NCBI RefSeq assembly: GCF_008728515.1
Contig: NC_044989.1
Span: 77,401,754-77,465,753 of the forward strand
DNA length: 64,000 bases
DNA from: Papio anubis
Lineage: Eukaryota > Chordata > Mammalia > Primates > Cercopithecidae
Direction of reading: 5' to 3'
The notes beneath the pieces are model-generated. The model was not told the origin of the DNA, ran no database searches, and worked only from the letters and a program-made list of their open reading frames with translations. The position numbers and the translations under genes are program-made. Every line of letters starts with the position of its first letter. Position 1 is the first letter of the stretch. Below are positions 35,060-48,395 of this stretch, piece by piece.

Positions 35060-36690
35060 AAACCTGCGTGGTAAAAGCCTGCAAGCCCAAACACAGTAAA
35101 TTAACACCACAATTCAATGTCAGAAAACAGACTCCTGTTTCTGGCAGTAATGTTATCTAAATAACCTGAAAAAAACAACTGACAAAGCACACCTAGGCAT
35201 TTTGGGTTTAATATAAAACTACAACCTTTCAAACCTTGTAGCTGAGCTCCCAGCATAGTATTGCAATTATCAGAAACACAAAAGAAGATAGAATTGAAAA
35301 TCAGAATGTTAAGTTCATATCAAAACTAAAGCAACCAGTGTATAGTTGCTGATCTTATGAAGCAAGAGGCTTGTTTGTTATGCATCTTGGGTTTTAATAA
35401 TGGCTCTGTAGACAGGAAACAAGCTCACAGCATCAAGAGAGTGGGCATACATACACAAATACACACGATCAAGCTGAATTCTGAAAGGCCTATTTCCTAA
35501 GTGAATTGATGAACTAGAAATATTTTTCCTGTTGACAAATACAAAACTACAAGAGATTTTACTTATCTTTTCCTAGAATCTGGTAGAAACAAAAAATCTC
35601 ACCCATAAAAATCTACAATCACAGGCTGCTCTCAGCAGTTAAGAATGTGATTTTATAATTTTTGTATGGACCAGGAAAAAATGCCAGTTAATAAATTCAT
35701 TTTAAAATTTCCCAGGTTGGTAGTAACCCAGAACACCTGGCTGAAAGCCCAAATGTACTCGAGGTAGAGACATTCAACCAATGTTTACAGAAATTCTGCA
35801 AATTACATCTTGAGAAACTTGAGCTCACCACTTAAAATTATCAAATACATGAATACAAGCCACCATCAGTGAGAATTATCAGGAACAATAAGAAACAGAA
35901 CTGAAACCCCATAGCATAGGATAAAAATAATCACATTTGTTGGATGCATATAAAGTAGTATGTTTACAGATATAATTGAAAATGATACAAAGGTACATAG
36001 CATTATCAAAATAGAATGAGAATATATGTAAAATAAACAAAATGTATGGTAAAGAAAAATATCATTAAGAAGAGCTCTTAATGTGCTAAATGACTAAAAA
36101 GAGAGAATTAATGAACTGATAGACGTGTTTAGAAAATAAAGTCGTAAAAATATGCAAATATGCAAATATATGTCTTTGCCAAAGTTCCCTTTTTCCAGGG
36201 GCAACAGATCATATGCTAACCTTTTATTGGTGAGTGCAACCCCAGAGATACATCCGTGAATGAAAAGGGAAATGAAGCAGGGAAGCAGGGACAACAAATA
36301 GAAGTGAGTGTGCTGAATATGTCATTGAGCTAGCTACAGCTTCATGTCGAGTTGAATGATTGGTCTTGCCTGAACAAAGCGGAGAAAAGAGAAGACAATT
36401 TATCTTGATTATGAAATTTCTTCTGCTATTTGTCAAAGTTTACTGCCTAGGTGGTTAACCCCATATACTTTCAGGTGGGACATACATGGATGTCACATAG
36501 ATCAGCCTGGTTTTGAGTCTTTGGACCACTCTAACCACCATCACTATAGGCTGTGGAGTCAGTTGAGGCTACTGCTTTTAGGTCCTATTGCCGCTGAATG
36601 ATTGATCCTACAGTATTAACTTACTAACTTCATGCTGGCAACATATGCTTCTTCCCTTTTCTCCAGGACTTCTGGTTGCCTCTGAGGCAT
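35060..36690 (+). other. A+T-rich sequence, possible 5' part of an ancient L1/HAL1
   Basis: The early part (CAATGTCAGAAAACAGACTCC and onwards) and 35880-36120 have the A-rich, GAA-rich look of an ancient LINE ORF1 region in plus sense, possibly the same copy that resumes after 38935. No clear coding remains. 36190-36690 shows nothing I recognise. Confidence 0.3.
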
Positions 36691-38186
36691 CAGACACTGC
36701 GGGGTCAATATGGCATGAATATAGGAAAGGAAGGTGAAATTGTTTCTGTTTGCTGATGACAAAATCTAACAGGTAGAAAACCCTAACAACTTCACAGAAA
36801 ACTATGAGAACTAATAATTTTGGTTAGGATACAAAAATCAGTAGCGTTGTATACAACACTAACAAAAAAAAGCAATTTAAAAAGATTCCATGTATAATAG
36901 CAACACAAAATATAAAATACATAGGAGTAAATTTAAGCAAGGAGCTGAAAGAGCTGTACAACCAGAACTATAAAACGTTAACAGAATAAATTAAAGAAGA
37001 CATAAATAAATGGAAAGCTATCCCACATTTATGGATTTTAAAAGTTTATGTTGTTAAAATGTCAACAATTTCAGAAGAGATCTACAGATTCAATGCAATT
37101 TCTATCAAAATTCAAGTATTTTTTTAGAGAAATAGAAAAAAATCCTGAAATTTGTATGGAACCAAGAAAAGATCCCACAGAGCCCAAGCGATATTGAGCA
37201 AAAATAACAGAGCAGAGAGTATAATACTCCCTGATTTTAAAATGTATTATAATGCTATTGTAATAGAAACAGTATTATACAGGCATGAATACAGACATAT
37301 CTGCCAGGGGAACAGGACGGAAAGTCCAGAAATAAACAAACCCAAGTATTTGTAGTCAAAGTTAGTCTCTTTAATAAATAGTGTTAGAAAAACCGGATAT
37401 CCATAATCAGAAGAATGAAATTGGATACTTCGGTCACATCATATACAAAAATCAACTCAACATGAGATACAAGACTTACATGTAAGACCCAAAATTGCAA
37501 AGCTGCTAGAAGAAAACAAGGGAAAAGCTCCATGACATTGGTCTGGACAACAATTATTTAAATATGACCCCAAAAGCACAAGCAACAAAAGCAAAAATAG
37601 ACAAACTAGATTGTATCAACCTAAAAGCTTCTGTAAAGCAAAGAAAACAATCAACAGAGTGAAGAGACAACAATGGATTGGAAGAAATATTTGCAAATCA
37701 TAGAACTGATAAGAGGCTAGTATTCAAAATATGTAAGAAACTCAAACAATTAAATAGCAATAACTTAATTTAAAAGTGAGCAAAGGATCTGAACAGACAT
37801 TTCTCAGAAGAAGAGATACAAATATGCAACAGTTATATGAAAACTAATGATCAGGAAAATGCAAATTAAAACCACAGTGAGATATCACCTCATTAGTGAT
37901 AAAGTTAGAATGTCTACTTTCAAAAAGACAAATGATAGCAAGTTTTGACATGGATGTGGAGAAATCTTTGTATCTTCTCGTTAAGAATGTAAATTAGTAC
38001 CGCCATTGTGGAGTATGGTATGGAGGCTCCTCAGAACACTAAAAATCAAATTATCATATGATCCAGAAATCCCACTTTTGGTATACATCCAAAGGAAGTG
38101 AAATTAATATGTCAAAGAGATATCTGCACTCCCATGTTCATGGTAACATTATTCGTAATAATGAATATATGAAATACCATATACAA

Positions 38187-38224
<38 letters not shown>
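38187..38224. repeat. (TA)n(CA)n compound microsatellite
   Basis: Lies in the old L1, directly against the T tail complement of the Alu at 38225. Confidence 0.93.
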
Positions 38225-38231
<7 letters not shown>

Positions 38232-38529
38232 TTTTTTTTTTTTTTTTTTTTAGACAGAGTTCTTGCTCTGTCACCCAGGCTGGAGTGCAGTGGCATGATC
38301 TTGGCTCACTGAAACCTCCCACTCCCAGGTTCAAATGATTCTCATGCTTCAGCCTCCTGAGTAACTGGGACTACAGGCCAGTTAGCCGCCACACCTGGCT
38401 AATTTTTGTATAGAGACAGGGTTTTGCCATTCTGGCCAGGCTGGTCTCAAACTCCTGACCTCAGGTGACCCACCCACCTTGGCCTCCCAAAGTGCTGGAA
38501 TTATAGGTGTAAGCCACCGTGCCTGGCCA
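38225..38529 (-). mobile_element. Alu (S-type) inside old L1
   Basis: T26, then AGACAGAGTTCTTGCTCTGT, ending GCCACCGTGCCTGGCC. It splits the L1 at 36700-38925 and follows a (TA)(CA) array, which hides the TSD. Confidence 0.93.
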
Positions 38530-38934
38530 CTATACAGTCTTAAAAAGAGATTCTGTCGTTTGTGACAACATGAATGCAACTGGCTGTGAGAAAGGGAGTG
38601 ATGGAGAAAGAGATGTTTATCAGATGGTACAAAGTGTTGGACTGTAGGAATAAGTTTTATTAATCTATTTGACTGCATGGTGACCAGAGTTAATAATTAA
38701 TAATAATGTATTCTACACTTCAAAATTGCTTTAACAAAAGAGGTTTTTAATGTTCTCATGACAAAAATGAAGTAAGTGGCAGAAGAGATGGATATGTTAA
38801 TTGGCTTAACTGAATATTTTTACAGTCTATGTATGCATAGATCAAATCATCATATTGTACCCCATAAATATAATCATTATTTTTCAATTACAAATTAATA
38901 AATTAATTTTTTAAAGATAGTGATCAAAAATTGA

Positions 38935-41900
38935 GAAATGCAAAATTGAAAATCAGATTTCTCAAAGCAGTAACAGAATAAAAAATTGTGGAAAATTTTG
39001 GGAAAAACTCTCAAACAATAATTTAAATATGTTCATGTATCATACAGTTCTGAGGGTAAAATAAAGATATATTCAAACAAAAGGAGCTTACTACTAATAA
39101 ATTTTCAGTAAAGGATCTCTGAAAGGTGGCTTTTCAGGAGTAAAGAAAAAAACTCAGAAGTTTGAGATGTATGAAAAGAATAGTGAGTAAATAAAACATG
39201 AATAAATATAAACAAATGTCAAAAGTACAATAATAAAATGTCTATATTAAAAGTTGAAAATAAAAGATGTAATGAGAGTTAAATAATGTCTGATTACAAC
39301 ATGATGTAAAAGTAAAAAGTGATGCAATCTAGAATACTGTACATTTTCTGAATTGATTTGAGAGTGAATTATAGAGAATAGATAAAGTTATTATGAAATC
39401 AGTATGAATATTAGCATGCTAATAGTAACTAAAAATACATAGACAACATAGCTTCTATTACTGGGAAAAAATGAATAAATGCGTAATCAATTCAAAAGGA
39501 AGAATAATTATAAAATACAAAAATAAAGCTTAAAAATCAGGAGAAATAGAATGTCCATATTAAATGGAAGAAACATTTTCAAATATATCAACTATCAACT
39601 TAAGGTAATAGGATGAAACTCTTCAGTTAAAGAATTGTGATTTTTCAAGCTTCGTTCAAAATTTTAAAAAATCCGTATGCCAACACATATGCATATTATT
39701 TATAATGAACACAACAAAATTGTAAGGTTATAGAACATTTGAAAGCAGAGGAAAAATACATGCCAGGTTAGTACTAATCAATGGCAAGCTGGTAGGACAA
39801 TAGTAACATCAGATTAAAAATTACCCCAGGGTTAAAAATATAATAGATATGAAGAGAATTTTTATATAATGATAAAAATGACACATGGAAGATATTGTAA
39901 TTCTTATGTTTCATGTGCTTATTTATGATACTGACTTAATGTTCAAATTATTAACAATTATAATTCAGACAAAAGCTATTGACCCACCCACCATTATTTT
40001 GTAATTTCAATACGGATCTTTAAGTAATGTTAATGAAATAATTGTAAGATTGATAATATTTTGAATATTGTCACTATCACAACTTACTTGGGGATATTTA
40101 CAAAACTTTGCATTTAGTTGTTTGAAAAATACACATTCTTCTTCCACTCCAGTGAAATGAAGCTTGTGTCAATCCATAAAATCGTGTTTAACAAATTTCA
40201 CTATTTCATGTTATACAGATTACAGTCCCTGAGCAAGATATAATAAATAGAAACAAATAACAAAAATTACTAAAAAATTAGGACAGTTAAAAATATGTTT
40301 CCAAATTACTCATGAATTAAAAGAGAAGTCATATTGGAAATTATAAAATAAAACTCAAATAATAATAAATGCAACACACAAATTCATGATTTAAGCTAAT
40401 TGGTACTAAAACTAAATTGTTAAAATCTGATGTTCATTTTTGTAGGGAAAAACAAGTATGAAAACCAATTATCCAAGCATTTGAGTTAAGGAATTAAAAG
40501 GGAACAATGTGACACAAAAATGTAAAATAAAATAAAGATAGGAGTAGTGATTAATGACATAGAAAACAAGGTACAATAGGGAGGATCATTAAAGACAACA
40601 GTTATTGTTTAAATAGATTATTAAAATCTACAAGCTCTGGAGAGAGTATTTATGATTATATGAGAAGAAAAAAATAAAAATGATAAGGACAATCAGGTGA
40701 TAAAATTATAGACCCAATAAAGATTTAAAACTTAATTGTGAAATATTATGAACAACATTGTGACGATAAATTTGAAGACTCAGAAAGATACATTTTTACA
40801 TAAAAATAAAACTTATTATTCATACTTGCAAATAAATAGAAATCCCCAAAAGACAGAAAACTTCATTCTAAACCTAGAACTTGATGCCATTTTTTTTTTT
40901 TTTTTAATTTTGTGGAAGAAGGGGGCCACAGTTAGTCAAGTTAACTTTAAAAATCAACTTGGGAGACCTTATCCTGTCTCGTCATTACACCGGTGTGGTA
41001 ATGATACATGTGGTATTGACATAAATATGGACATATAGTCCAAGAGAAGGTAACTGAGAGTCTACAAAAATAGATAAACAGGTATGAGGCCTTAATATGT
41101 AGCACAGATAACACTGAAGAGTCTTTGGGACAAGATGGGCTCTTCAAGGATGATTCCTGGGAAAAGACAATCCACATAAGAAAAAATAAATTAGATCTAT
41201 CTACCTCCTACTAGAGACAAAAATTTATAGCTGTAGTTTAAAGACCTAAACTTAAAAATTCAACTTTAAAATTGGTAGGAATAAATATTAGAGCATATTC
41301 ACAGGATCTCTTGCTAAGGAAATATTGCTTCCATAAGACATAAAAAATACAAACCACTAATTAAAAAGATGGATAAAATTGATCATGTTTAAAGACTTCG
41401 GTGACTCAAAGAATTCTATAATAAAATGACTATACAAATCACTGAATAAGAGATATAATCTTTGTAACACATATGACTCACAAAAGATTAGTTTCCAGAA
41501 TACGTCAAGACTACAAATGAATAAAATAAAGACAAATCAATGAGACATTATCAAAAGATATGAAAAGACAATTCATAAAGGGGAAACTACAAAAGTCAAT
41601 AAAAAAGGAAAAATATTTAAGTCCACTAATAGAGAAATTAATGTTAAAACCATGTTGAGACTCCATTTCACATCTATTAAGTTGGCAATAATATAAAAGT
41701 CTGGAAGTGTCAAATGATGGCAAGTAGGTGGAATCATGGAAAATTATACATTCCAATGGTAATTTAAATTCATTAAAAACACTTTAGGGAATAATTTGGC
41801 ATTATCTAGTAATACATAAACTCCTAGGTATAGACACTATCCTTTTAGCTATAGAAATTTTGCTCAAGGAGATTTGATACAAGAATGTTCACAATAGTAT

Positions 41901-42575
41901 TAATTCTCATACATAATACATGTAAAATAGTATTATCATGTACAAAATACTATTCCTCTATAGAATAATGAAAAAATTAACTGTACTATGTTCTCATGAT
42001 TGTCTATTGTATAGCATTGAAAATGAATGAATTAAACCTATAAATGTCAAAATAAATACATCTCACAAAAACATTATTAGACCCAAGAGTTGCAAGACAA
42101 TGCATATATTCTGATTTTATCTTTGTGTATATTAAATTTGCATATCAATACTGTACATAGTTTAAGGAGACTATATTTGTGTGTGTTTTTATATTAACAT
42201 ATATAAGATATGTTAATAATCTTAAGCAAATTCCAGAAAATAGTTACACTCAGAAAAAAGAGAATGGGATGCAGTTGGGAGTGGTATCTAGGACACTTCA
42301 ATAAAGCTTATAATGCTTTATTTTATTACATGTATATTGAGAACATGAATGTTGTTATTTATCATTTTTGTGGATGAGAAACAATTTATACTGAATGTTA
42401 AGTAATAGGGAGAACAATCAGACCAACATGTGTGAATGTCTGTTTATGTGGAGAAGCTGAAGAAACAATTGTTTGGGTTGATAATGATTACTAACTGAAA
42501 GCTATGGAAATTGCATATTAATCTTCAAAGTATTTGAATATAATAAAAATTACTTAACAATCTTGAACATAATTT
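38935..42575 (+). mobile_element. Very old L1M or HAL1-like sequence, degenerate
   Basis: Around 39060-39320 the sequence resembles the end of ORF1 and the inter-ORF region of ancient L1. 41380-41960 resembles the ORF2 C-terminal end (GATATGAAAAGACAATTCA, then CCATTTCACATCTATTAAG, then the ATACATAAACTCCTAGGTAT region). Similarity is weak and the frames are full of stops, so boundaries and family are approximate. Nothing else was recognised in this stretch. Confidence 0.5.
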
Positions 42576-43575
42576 TTTTAAATAAAATAAAATAATATAT
42601 TATTCACTGTCACTTATGTATTTTTTTGTGAATGTGGAGTGTGAAAGTGCAGGCGTATAACTTTCTGGAGTCCAAAACAAACTATTAATACCAGTTTTTT
42701 TAATAGCAGAATCATCCTTTTCTACAAATTGTTCTTTCCTTTCTCTAAGCTACTGATTGGTTTTTCTCATCTTTTGGTGTCCTCTTGGTCCTTTGAGTAA
42801 CATGCAATAAATTTTCTGTCATTTCTGCGTCATTTACACATTAACCTCCTTGTCAGCTTCATTCCACTATTTTGTCACATTTGCATCAATAATGTTGACT
42901 GTGATAGAAGAGAGAGTATCCATCATTTTTTTCAGGAATTTAAGCCCACTTGGGTTGAGAAATTTATTTTGCGCAATTAAGCACTTCATCAGATAACACT
43001 CATTATACCTTGACATACTTCTCCAGAAACCAGACTTCATGCTATTTCTCTGTTCTCAGCAACTAATAATGTAAAAAATTCATACAACAGAATAGGAAAT
43101 AGCACCACTGATGAAGTGTTCTTGCTTCAACAATGGAGTGCATTGCCTCTCAGTTGAATCAGACCTTTAGCTCTAATACTACTTTACAGGAAACCAAGGA
43201 TAGAAGGTTGGGTTAAACTTCACCACAAGGAAGCAATCAGCCAAATCAAGAACGTAGCACATTCTACAGGACATAACCTGGGTTCTTTTGAAAATAAAAG
43301 GTGGGATGTCTTAAAAGCCTCTTCACAAGTAGAACAATGAAAGCAATGGACAGCCATATTGAAATTGGTCTAAAATAAATTAAATATTGTGAAAAATCAT
43401 TGAGGCAATCAGAAAAAAGGAGAATATGGAATAGACATTAGATGATATTAAAATATTTTTGTTTTATTTTGTTAAATATAATAATGGTATGGTAGTCACC
43501 AAAAACCTTTTTAATCACTAAGCGATCATACAGAAGTATGTTCAACTTTGAGAATTGCTGTAAGCTTCCATTAAA
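42576..43575. other. Mostly unique; possible old repeat in the second half
   Basis: 43190-43460 (GGTTGGGTTAAACTTCACC, CAGCCAAATCAAGAACGTAG, then TAGACATTAGATGATATTAA) resembles a widespread ancient mammalian repeat whose name I cannot give. The first half shows nothing recognisable. Confidence 0.35.
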
Positions 43576-43592
43576 GTAGCTCTGATTCTTTT

Positions 43593-43868
43593 TTGTTTTG
43601 TTTTGTTATGTTTTGAGACGGAATCTCCCTCTGTTGCCCAGGCTGGAGTGCAGTGGTACGATCTGGGCTGACTGTAATCTCCACTTCCTAGGTTCAAGCG
43701 ATTCTCCTGCCTCAGCCTTCCAAGTGGCTGGGACTACAGGCACCCGCCACCACATGCAACTAATTTTTGTATTTTTCAGCAGAGACGGGGTTTCACCATG
43801 TTGGCCAGGATGGTCTTGATCTCCTGACCTCATGATCTGCCCACCTCGGCCTCCTAAAGTGCTAGGAT
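43593..43868 (-). mobile_element. 5'-truncated Alu with perfect 17-bp TSD
   Basis: Starts at the TTTTG-rich tail complement and GAGACGGAATCTCCCTCTGT and stops at AAAGTGCTAGGAT, so about the first 30 bases of the Alu are missing. The TSD GTAGCTCTGATTCTTTT (43576-43592 and 43869-43885) is identical on both sides, so the truncation happened at insertion. Confidence 0.95.
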
Positions 43869-43885
43869 GTAGCTCTGATTCTTTT

Positions 43886-45904
43886 AATCTTATCATCTAT
43901 AGACTATATACAAAAATATTTTAGATCCTCTTAGGATCTTGCACAATGTCATATGCATAGAAGACATTGGAAATATTACATGAATAAATGGGAAAAATAA
44001 TTTAGAAGGTTGGTAAATAAAGCATTTGCTTTTAAACCAAAGGCATGCATATATATCTCCTTAAAATCTGAGGAATAATTATATTCTCTATACCAGAAGT
44101 CCTTCTTATATGAAACTTGGGTTTATCAAAAACAGAATGGATACATACAAAATGAGGAGACTGAAGATTAAGCAAGTACCACCAAAACTGAATAATACTG
44201 TTAGCTTAGGAGTAAAGTTTTTAGATTTCTGTATATATTATGCCAAGCAATATATCCAAATATGGCATTTCCTCCACCTCCACCTAACACCTGAACATCA
44301 TAGTTAGCCTATTAAAAATTTAAGGAAACATTTCTAAATCTAGTTATGCTCTTTATTTACCTATTGTCTTGCAGTCCAAAGCCCATCTTTATTTAATATT
44401 TTTTTAACTTTCACAAAGGAATCCTGATTTACTCAAAAGAAAATTTCCACATATGGATTCAGATAACAATGTTATCAGCTAGTCATCTAGACTGATTTGG
44501 AAACCGAGTGTGTTAACTGTAAAGATCCAAGGTGAAATAAAATCAATTTAATCACCATTGTTTTTAATAATATTTTGTGTACATTAATATTTTTAATTTG
44601 CTCAATCACGTTGCTGCTAAGATTTTGCCGTTCTATTCCCAGTTCTTCCTAAGCCTGTCTTTACATTAGAACATCCTTGTTACATTAGTCTGCAAAAAAA
44701 CGTTTCCCACATTCGCTTAGTCCATTGGCATTCTGTTCCATTAAGATAATTGCAGGAACTAAGTGGATATTGCAACACAAACAAAGGGACTTTCTTCCTG
44801 TTTCCCAGTTACTATCTGTGTGTGCTGTTTCAGCAACATTGGGCAACCGGCTGGAGCCTGCAGCTTCTTTCTGTACTCAAATCCCAGGTTTGCGGTATCA
44901 TTCTGACAATTAGAATACTAACCAGACTGCAGACTCCCACCCACTGAGATGTTCCTTCACCACAATCCCGCACCCTCATGTGTGTCTAGGTACCAGTCAG
45001 GCCTTGATTTTTCCACAGAAGTCTAAGCACTTCTTTCTTGTTGCTTCCCTGTTTCTCTGCTTCTACATTAAAGCACTATACTAGTGGATTCCCATCTTAC
45101 TGCTTCTAGGTTTGTTAATTCCACGTATTCCCACTTCTGCTGCTTCCTGCAGTGATGAACGTCTAGGTTACTTCAGAGTTCCTTTTCTGCTCTTTCAAAC
45201 GTCCAATGTTAAGGAAAATAGATTCCCTTTGTTGAAAACATTTAGCCCATCTGCCTTACTAGAACTGAGTCAAATATGTTTCAAATGGGGGAATATTCAC
45301 ACATATTTAAATATCCTGTTTTATTTTGCCAAAATGATAGACATTAGATTGAAGGGAAAATATGATCCCATATTATATTGAACAAAGTTGGGCCCCAATA
45401 TTCATTTCGCATATTAACTCTGGTGCAAAAATTCTCACAGATAAGGCATTGTGTCATGGCATTCATTCCAGGTTTCATTTTGGGGGCAGAGGCAGCAGCA
45501 GACCGTGGTTCACAGGTAGAAAGCACTGCCATAAGAAACTGCTAACAAGGGAGGTTAGGACATTTGGAGAAGGAAATTACCAATAAAAATATGTTTACCA
45601 CAGAAAATAAAATAAACATTTTGGCCTCAAGAAATACAACAGATATGAGAAAGGGAGATTGCACAGGCAACTGAAGATTTAAATTAGCAAACAAATCCAG
45701 ATTTTTCCATCTCTTTGTCGTAAAAGATTAAAACAACTCAACACAATCTTCAAAAGAATTCTCCATAGTGTGAAAAATAGCCATACATCTGTAAGAATAA
45801 GAAAGCACTTGTTTGCTGGGCATGTTAATAGATTTGGCAGATTAAAAAAGGGTACTAATCTTTGAACACTATACCAAAGTCCTCTTAGATATAAATTTGC
45901 AACT
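43886..45904. other. Mostly unique sequence
   Basis: 44690-45200 is richer in C and T and could be an old LTR or DNA transposon, but I cannot name it. Overlapping frames of 60-90 codons look like chance. Confidence 0.4.
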
Positions 45905-46072
45905 ATTGTGGGGTGGGAGGAGGGGGGAGGGATAGCATTAGGAGATATACCTAATGTAAATGACGAGTTAATGGGTGGGTGCAGCACACCAACATGGCAC
46001 ATATATACATACGTAACAAACCTGCACGTTGTGCAAATGTACCCTAGAACATAAAGTATAATAAAAAAAAAA
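45905..46072 (+). mobile_element. Short L1 3' end (L1PA-type)
   Basis: About 165 bp: GGGGTGGGAGGAGGGGGGAG, then GATAGCATTAGGAGATATAC, ending GTATAATAAAAAAAAAAG. This end is the older GATAGCATTAGGAGATATACC form, not the monkey-type form of the other three copies. TSDs are not clear. Confidence 0.88.
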
Positions 46073-46144
46073 GAAAAGCTAAAATTACATGTTGTTTTTA
46101 GTTGACATTCTCAATGTAATTCAGGAGAGTATTATATACAAGAG

Positions 46145-46195
46145 TGTGTGTGTGTATATATATATCACATATATGTATATATATACATAGGCATA
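46145..46195. repeat. (TG)n/(TA)n low-complexity
   Basis: GTGTGTGTGTGTATATATAT, then alternating ATATATGTATATATATAC. Confidence 0.85.
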
Positions 46196-46539
46196 CATAA
46201 AATAAAAGAGTAGGTAGTTTTGTAAAGCAATGCTTGAAGACAGGAAAAATTGATTCAAAGGGAAAGGTTGCCCTGTTTAAAAATACAGTAGAGCCAGTAC
46301 AGTAAATGGCAGATCACAAACTGCAGGAAACTCAATTAATTCAAGGCATTCTCACCGAGAAGAAAGGCTATTCTCCTAGAATTTAAATAAAAAGAATTCA
46401 ATGAAGACAAAGAGAAATAATAAATCAGATGGATCTCAGTTTTGATCTGCCCCTAAATTTCAGAATCATTCAACTGACTATTTTGTCATTTTACTTGAAT
46501 ATCTAATAGACATTACTAACAAGATCAAAGCAAAACTCT

Positions 46540-47240
46540 TTATTTCTATTTTTCAAACCTTCTGCTCCTATAGACGTTCTCATTTTAGTTCACACCACCT
46601 TCCTTCAGTTGCTCAAGGCCAAAATCTACAAGTCATTTATCTTGTCTCTTCAACCCCATCAATAATTCATCAGCCCACCCTGCCTACCTTTATCTTTGAG
46701 TCTGTATCATCTTCAGTATCTTCCTCCACCTCTGCCTCAATGGTCCAGTCATTTTCTGTCACCTGAACTGATGTGAACGCTTCCTTGCAGGCCTTCCTGC
46801 TTCTGTGTTTTATTTTGTTTTTTTCTCTTTTTTTGAGATGGAGTCTTGCTCTATCACCCAGGCTGGAGTGCAGTGGCATAATTTCGGCTCACTGCAACCT
46901 CTGCCTCCCAGGTTCAAGCAGTTCTCCTGCTCAGCCTCCTGAGTAGCTGGGATTACAGGCGTACACCACCACGCCCGGTAAATTTTTGTATTTTTAGTAG
47001 AGACGGGGTTTCACCTGTTGGTCAGGTTGGTCTCGAACTCCTGACCTCGTGATCTGCCCACCTCGGCTTCCCAAAGTGCTGGGATTACAGGCGTGAGCCA
47101 CTGTGTCCCTGCTTCTGTTTTTGTCTCTTGTCAATAAATCCACTCTCCACGTAGTGGTCAGAGCGACCTTTTAAAAATGTAAGTTAGCTCATGCCACTTT
47201 CCCACCAGAACCCCCATATGGCTTCCCTTTGTAAGAATAC
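46540..47240 (+). mobile_element. L2 LINE fragment split by an Alu
   Basis: Before the Alu: CCTTCCTTCAGTTGCTCAAG. After it: GTGGTCAGAGCGACCTTTTA and CCATATGGCTTCCCTTTGTA, typical L2 text (AGAGTGATCTTTTTAAAA, AATGGCTTCCCAT). Confidence 0.6.
46807..47107 (-). mobile_element. Alu (S/Y-type) inside L2
   Basis: GAGATGGAGTCTTGCTCTAT to GAGCCACTGTGT. TSD CCTGCTTCTGT at 46796-46806 and 47108-47118. The same L2 continues on both sides. Confidence 0.93.
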
Positions 47241-47593
47241 AAGGCAGAAATTTGAAGGCAGTGGTGATATAGATTTTAATTTTTGTAGATGTGCCTTTAG
47301 GACAACCAGGAGAGAAAAGCCTCAAACCCTCATACAAAATAGCTTCAATAAAACTCACCACAAACTTCAAGATATAATCAGATGGTGAAAAGATACTAAG
47401 TGCTAAAGACCCAGATAGATAAGCATTTGTGCAGAAGGAAGCACAAGATCCTACAGACCTGAATAGAGAGACCTCCTCAAATAGTCAAGACGTCCCCCAC
47501 TGGAATGCTTGGTGGGGCAAATTTCAGGACACCCACTGAAATCGAACAGGGTTTATTTAGTGCAGTCCAATTCAGAAGTGAGTGCCAGGATAC
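47241..47593. other. Unique sequence up to the chimeric insert
   Basis: No gene was seen. It resumes after the insert at 48411. Confidence 0.5.
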
Positions 47594-47608
47594 CAAAGTG
47601 AAAATTTC

Positions 47609-48395
47609 TTTTTTTTTTTTTTTTTTTTTTTTTTTGCATCAGATTTCTTTCATTCAAGAGAACAGTTGTAAAACTCAGCCACAGTTTTGTGCATGAATGT
47701 AGTTAATTCATTTTCATTGCAATACAGCATTCCATCATATGAATACAGTATAATGTATATATACTTTATGTTGTGATGGATATATGTAATCCTTCCAGTT
47801 TAATATTCTTGAATATTTAGCTGCCTATGCATACTCCTTTCTTTGGGTGTATACCTTGGAATGGGATTGTTGGGCCCAGGACGCATATGTTCAACTTTAC
47901 CAGTTGCTATCAAACTGTGGTATTCAAAGGTATTATATCAATTTATACTTCCTCAGGCGGTGGCTTTTTCATCAATTCAATATATGACATTAGCAGTTTG
48001 AAGTTAAACTGTTCTTAATCCTTCTTTTTTTTAGGATTAAACTTCTATTTCCGTAACTCTTTAGAGAAATAAATATTTTTTTTTTTTTTTTCACAAGAAC
48101 AGAAAACCAAACACTGCATGTTCTCACTCATAGGTGGGAACTGAACAATGAGATCACTTGGACTCGGGAAGGGGAACATCACACACCAGGGCCTATCATG
48201 GGGAGGGGGGAGGGGGGAGGGATTGCATTGGGAGTTATACCTGATATAAATGACGAGTTGATGGGTGCAGCACACCAACAAGGCACAAGTATACATATGT
48301 AAAAAACCTGCACGTTATGCACATGTACCCTACAACTTACAGTATAATAATAATAAATAAATTTTAAAAAATAAAAAAAATAAAAAAATAAAAAA
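47609..48395. mobile_element. Chimeric retro-insertion with T tract at one end and A tract at the other
   Basis: A perfect 15-bp repeat, CAAAGTGAAAATTTC, bounds the insert (47594-47608 and 48396-48410). Inside, in plus orientation, are 27 T bases (47609-47635), an old L1M ORF2 3' end/3' UTR-like sequence whose sense strand is minus (47636-about 48075), a second T run (48076-48091), and then the 3' end of a monkey-type L1 in plus sense ending in an A-rich tail. So two different retro-copied sequences in opposite orientation share one TSD. This suggests template switching or priming on a second RNA during a single L1 insertion. Confidence 0.8.
48092..48395 (+). mobile_element. Short L1 3' end, monkey-type
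   Basis: Starts at CACAAGAACAGAAAACC near the ORF2 stop, then the 3' UTR with the G6A tract (48200-48221) and an AATAATAATAAATAAATTTT end, followed by A-rich tail. It shares the GATTGCATTGGGAGTTATAC variant with the L1s at 2435-3634 and 24821-30974. It is part of the chimeric insert. Confidence 0.92.

Larger units (their letters stand above)
36700..38925 (+). mobile_element. Older L1 (L1MA/PB-like), 5'-truncated, interrupted by an Alu
   Basis: The plus strand starts within ORF2 just before the RT catalytic site (TTTGCTGATGAC, FADD, near 36748). It continues through degenerate ORF2 with many stops; one open piece at 37152-37355 reads NNRAESIILPDFKMYYNAIV, like L1 ORF2. The ORF2 end and 3' UTR follow, finishing in CCCATAAATATAATCATTATTTTTCAATT and an A-rich tail. 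Divergence from the young L1 is clear, so it is old and inactive. An Alu with a (TA)(CA) array splits it at 38187-38529. Confidence 0.85.
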
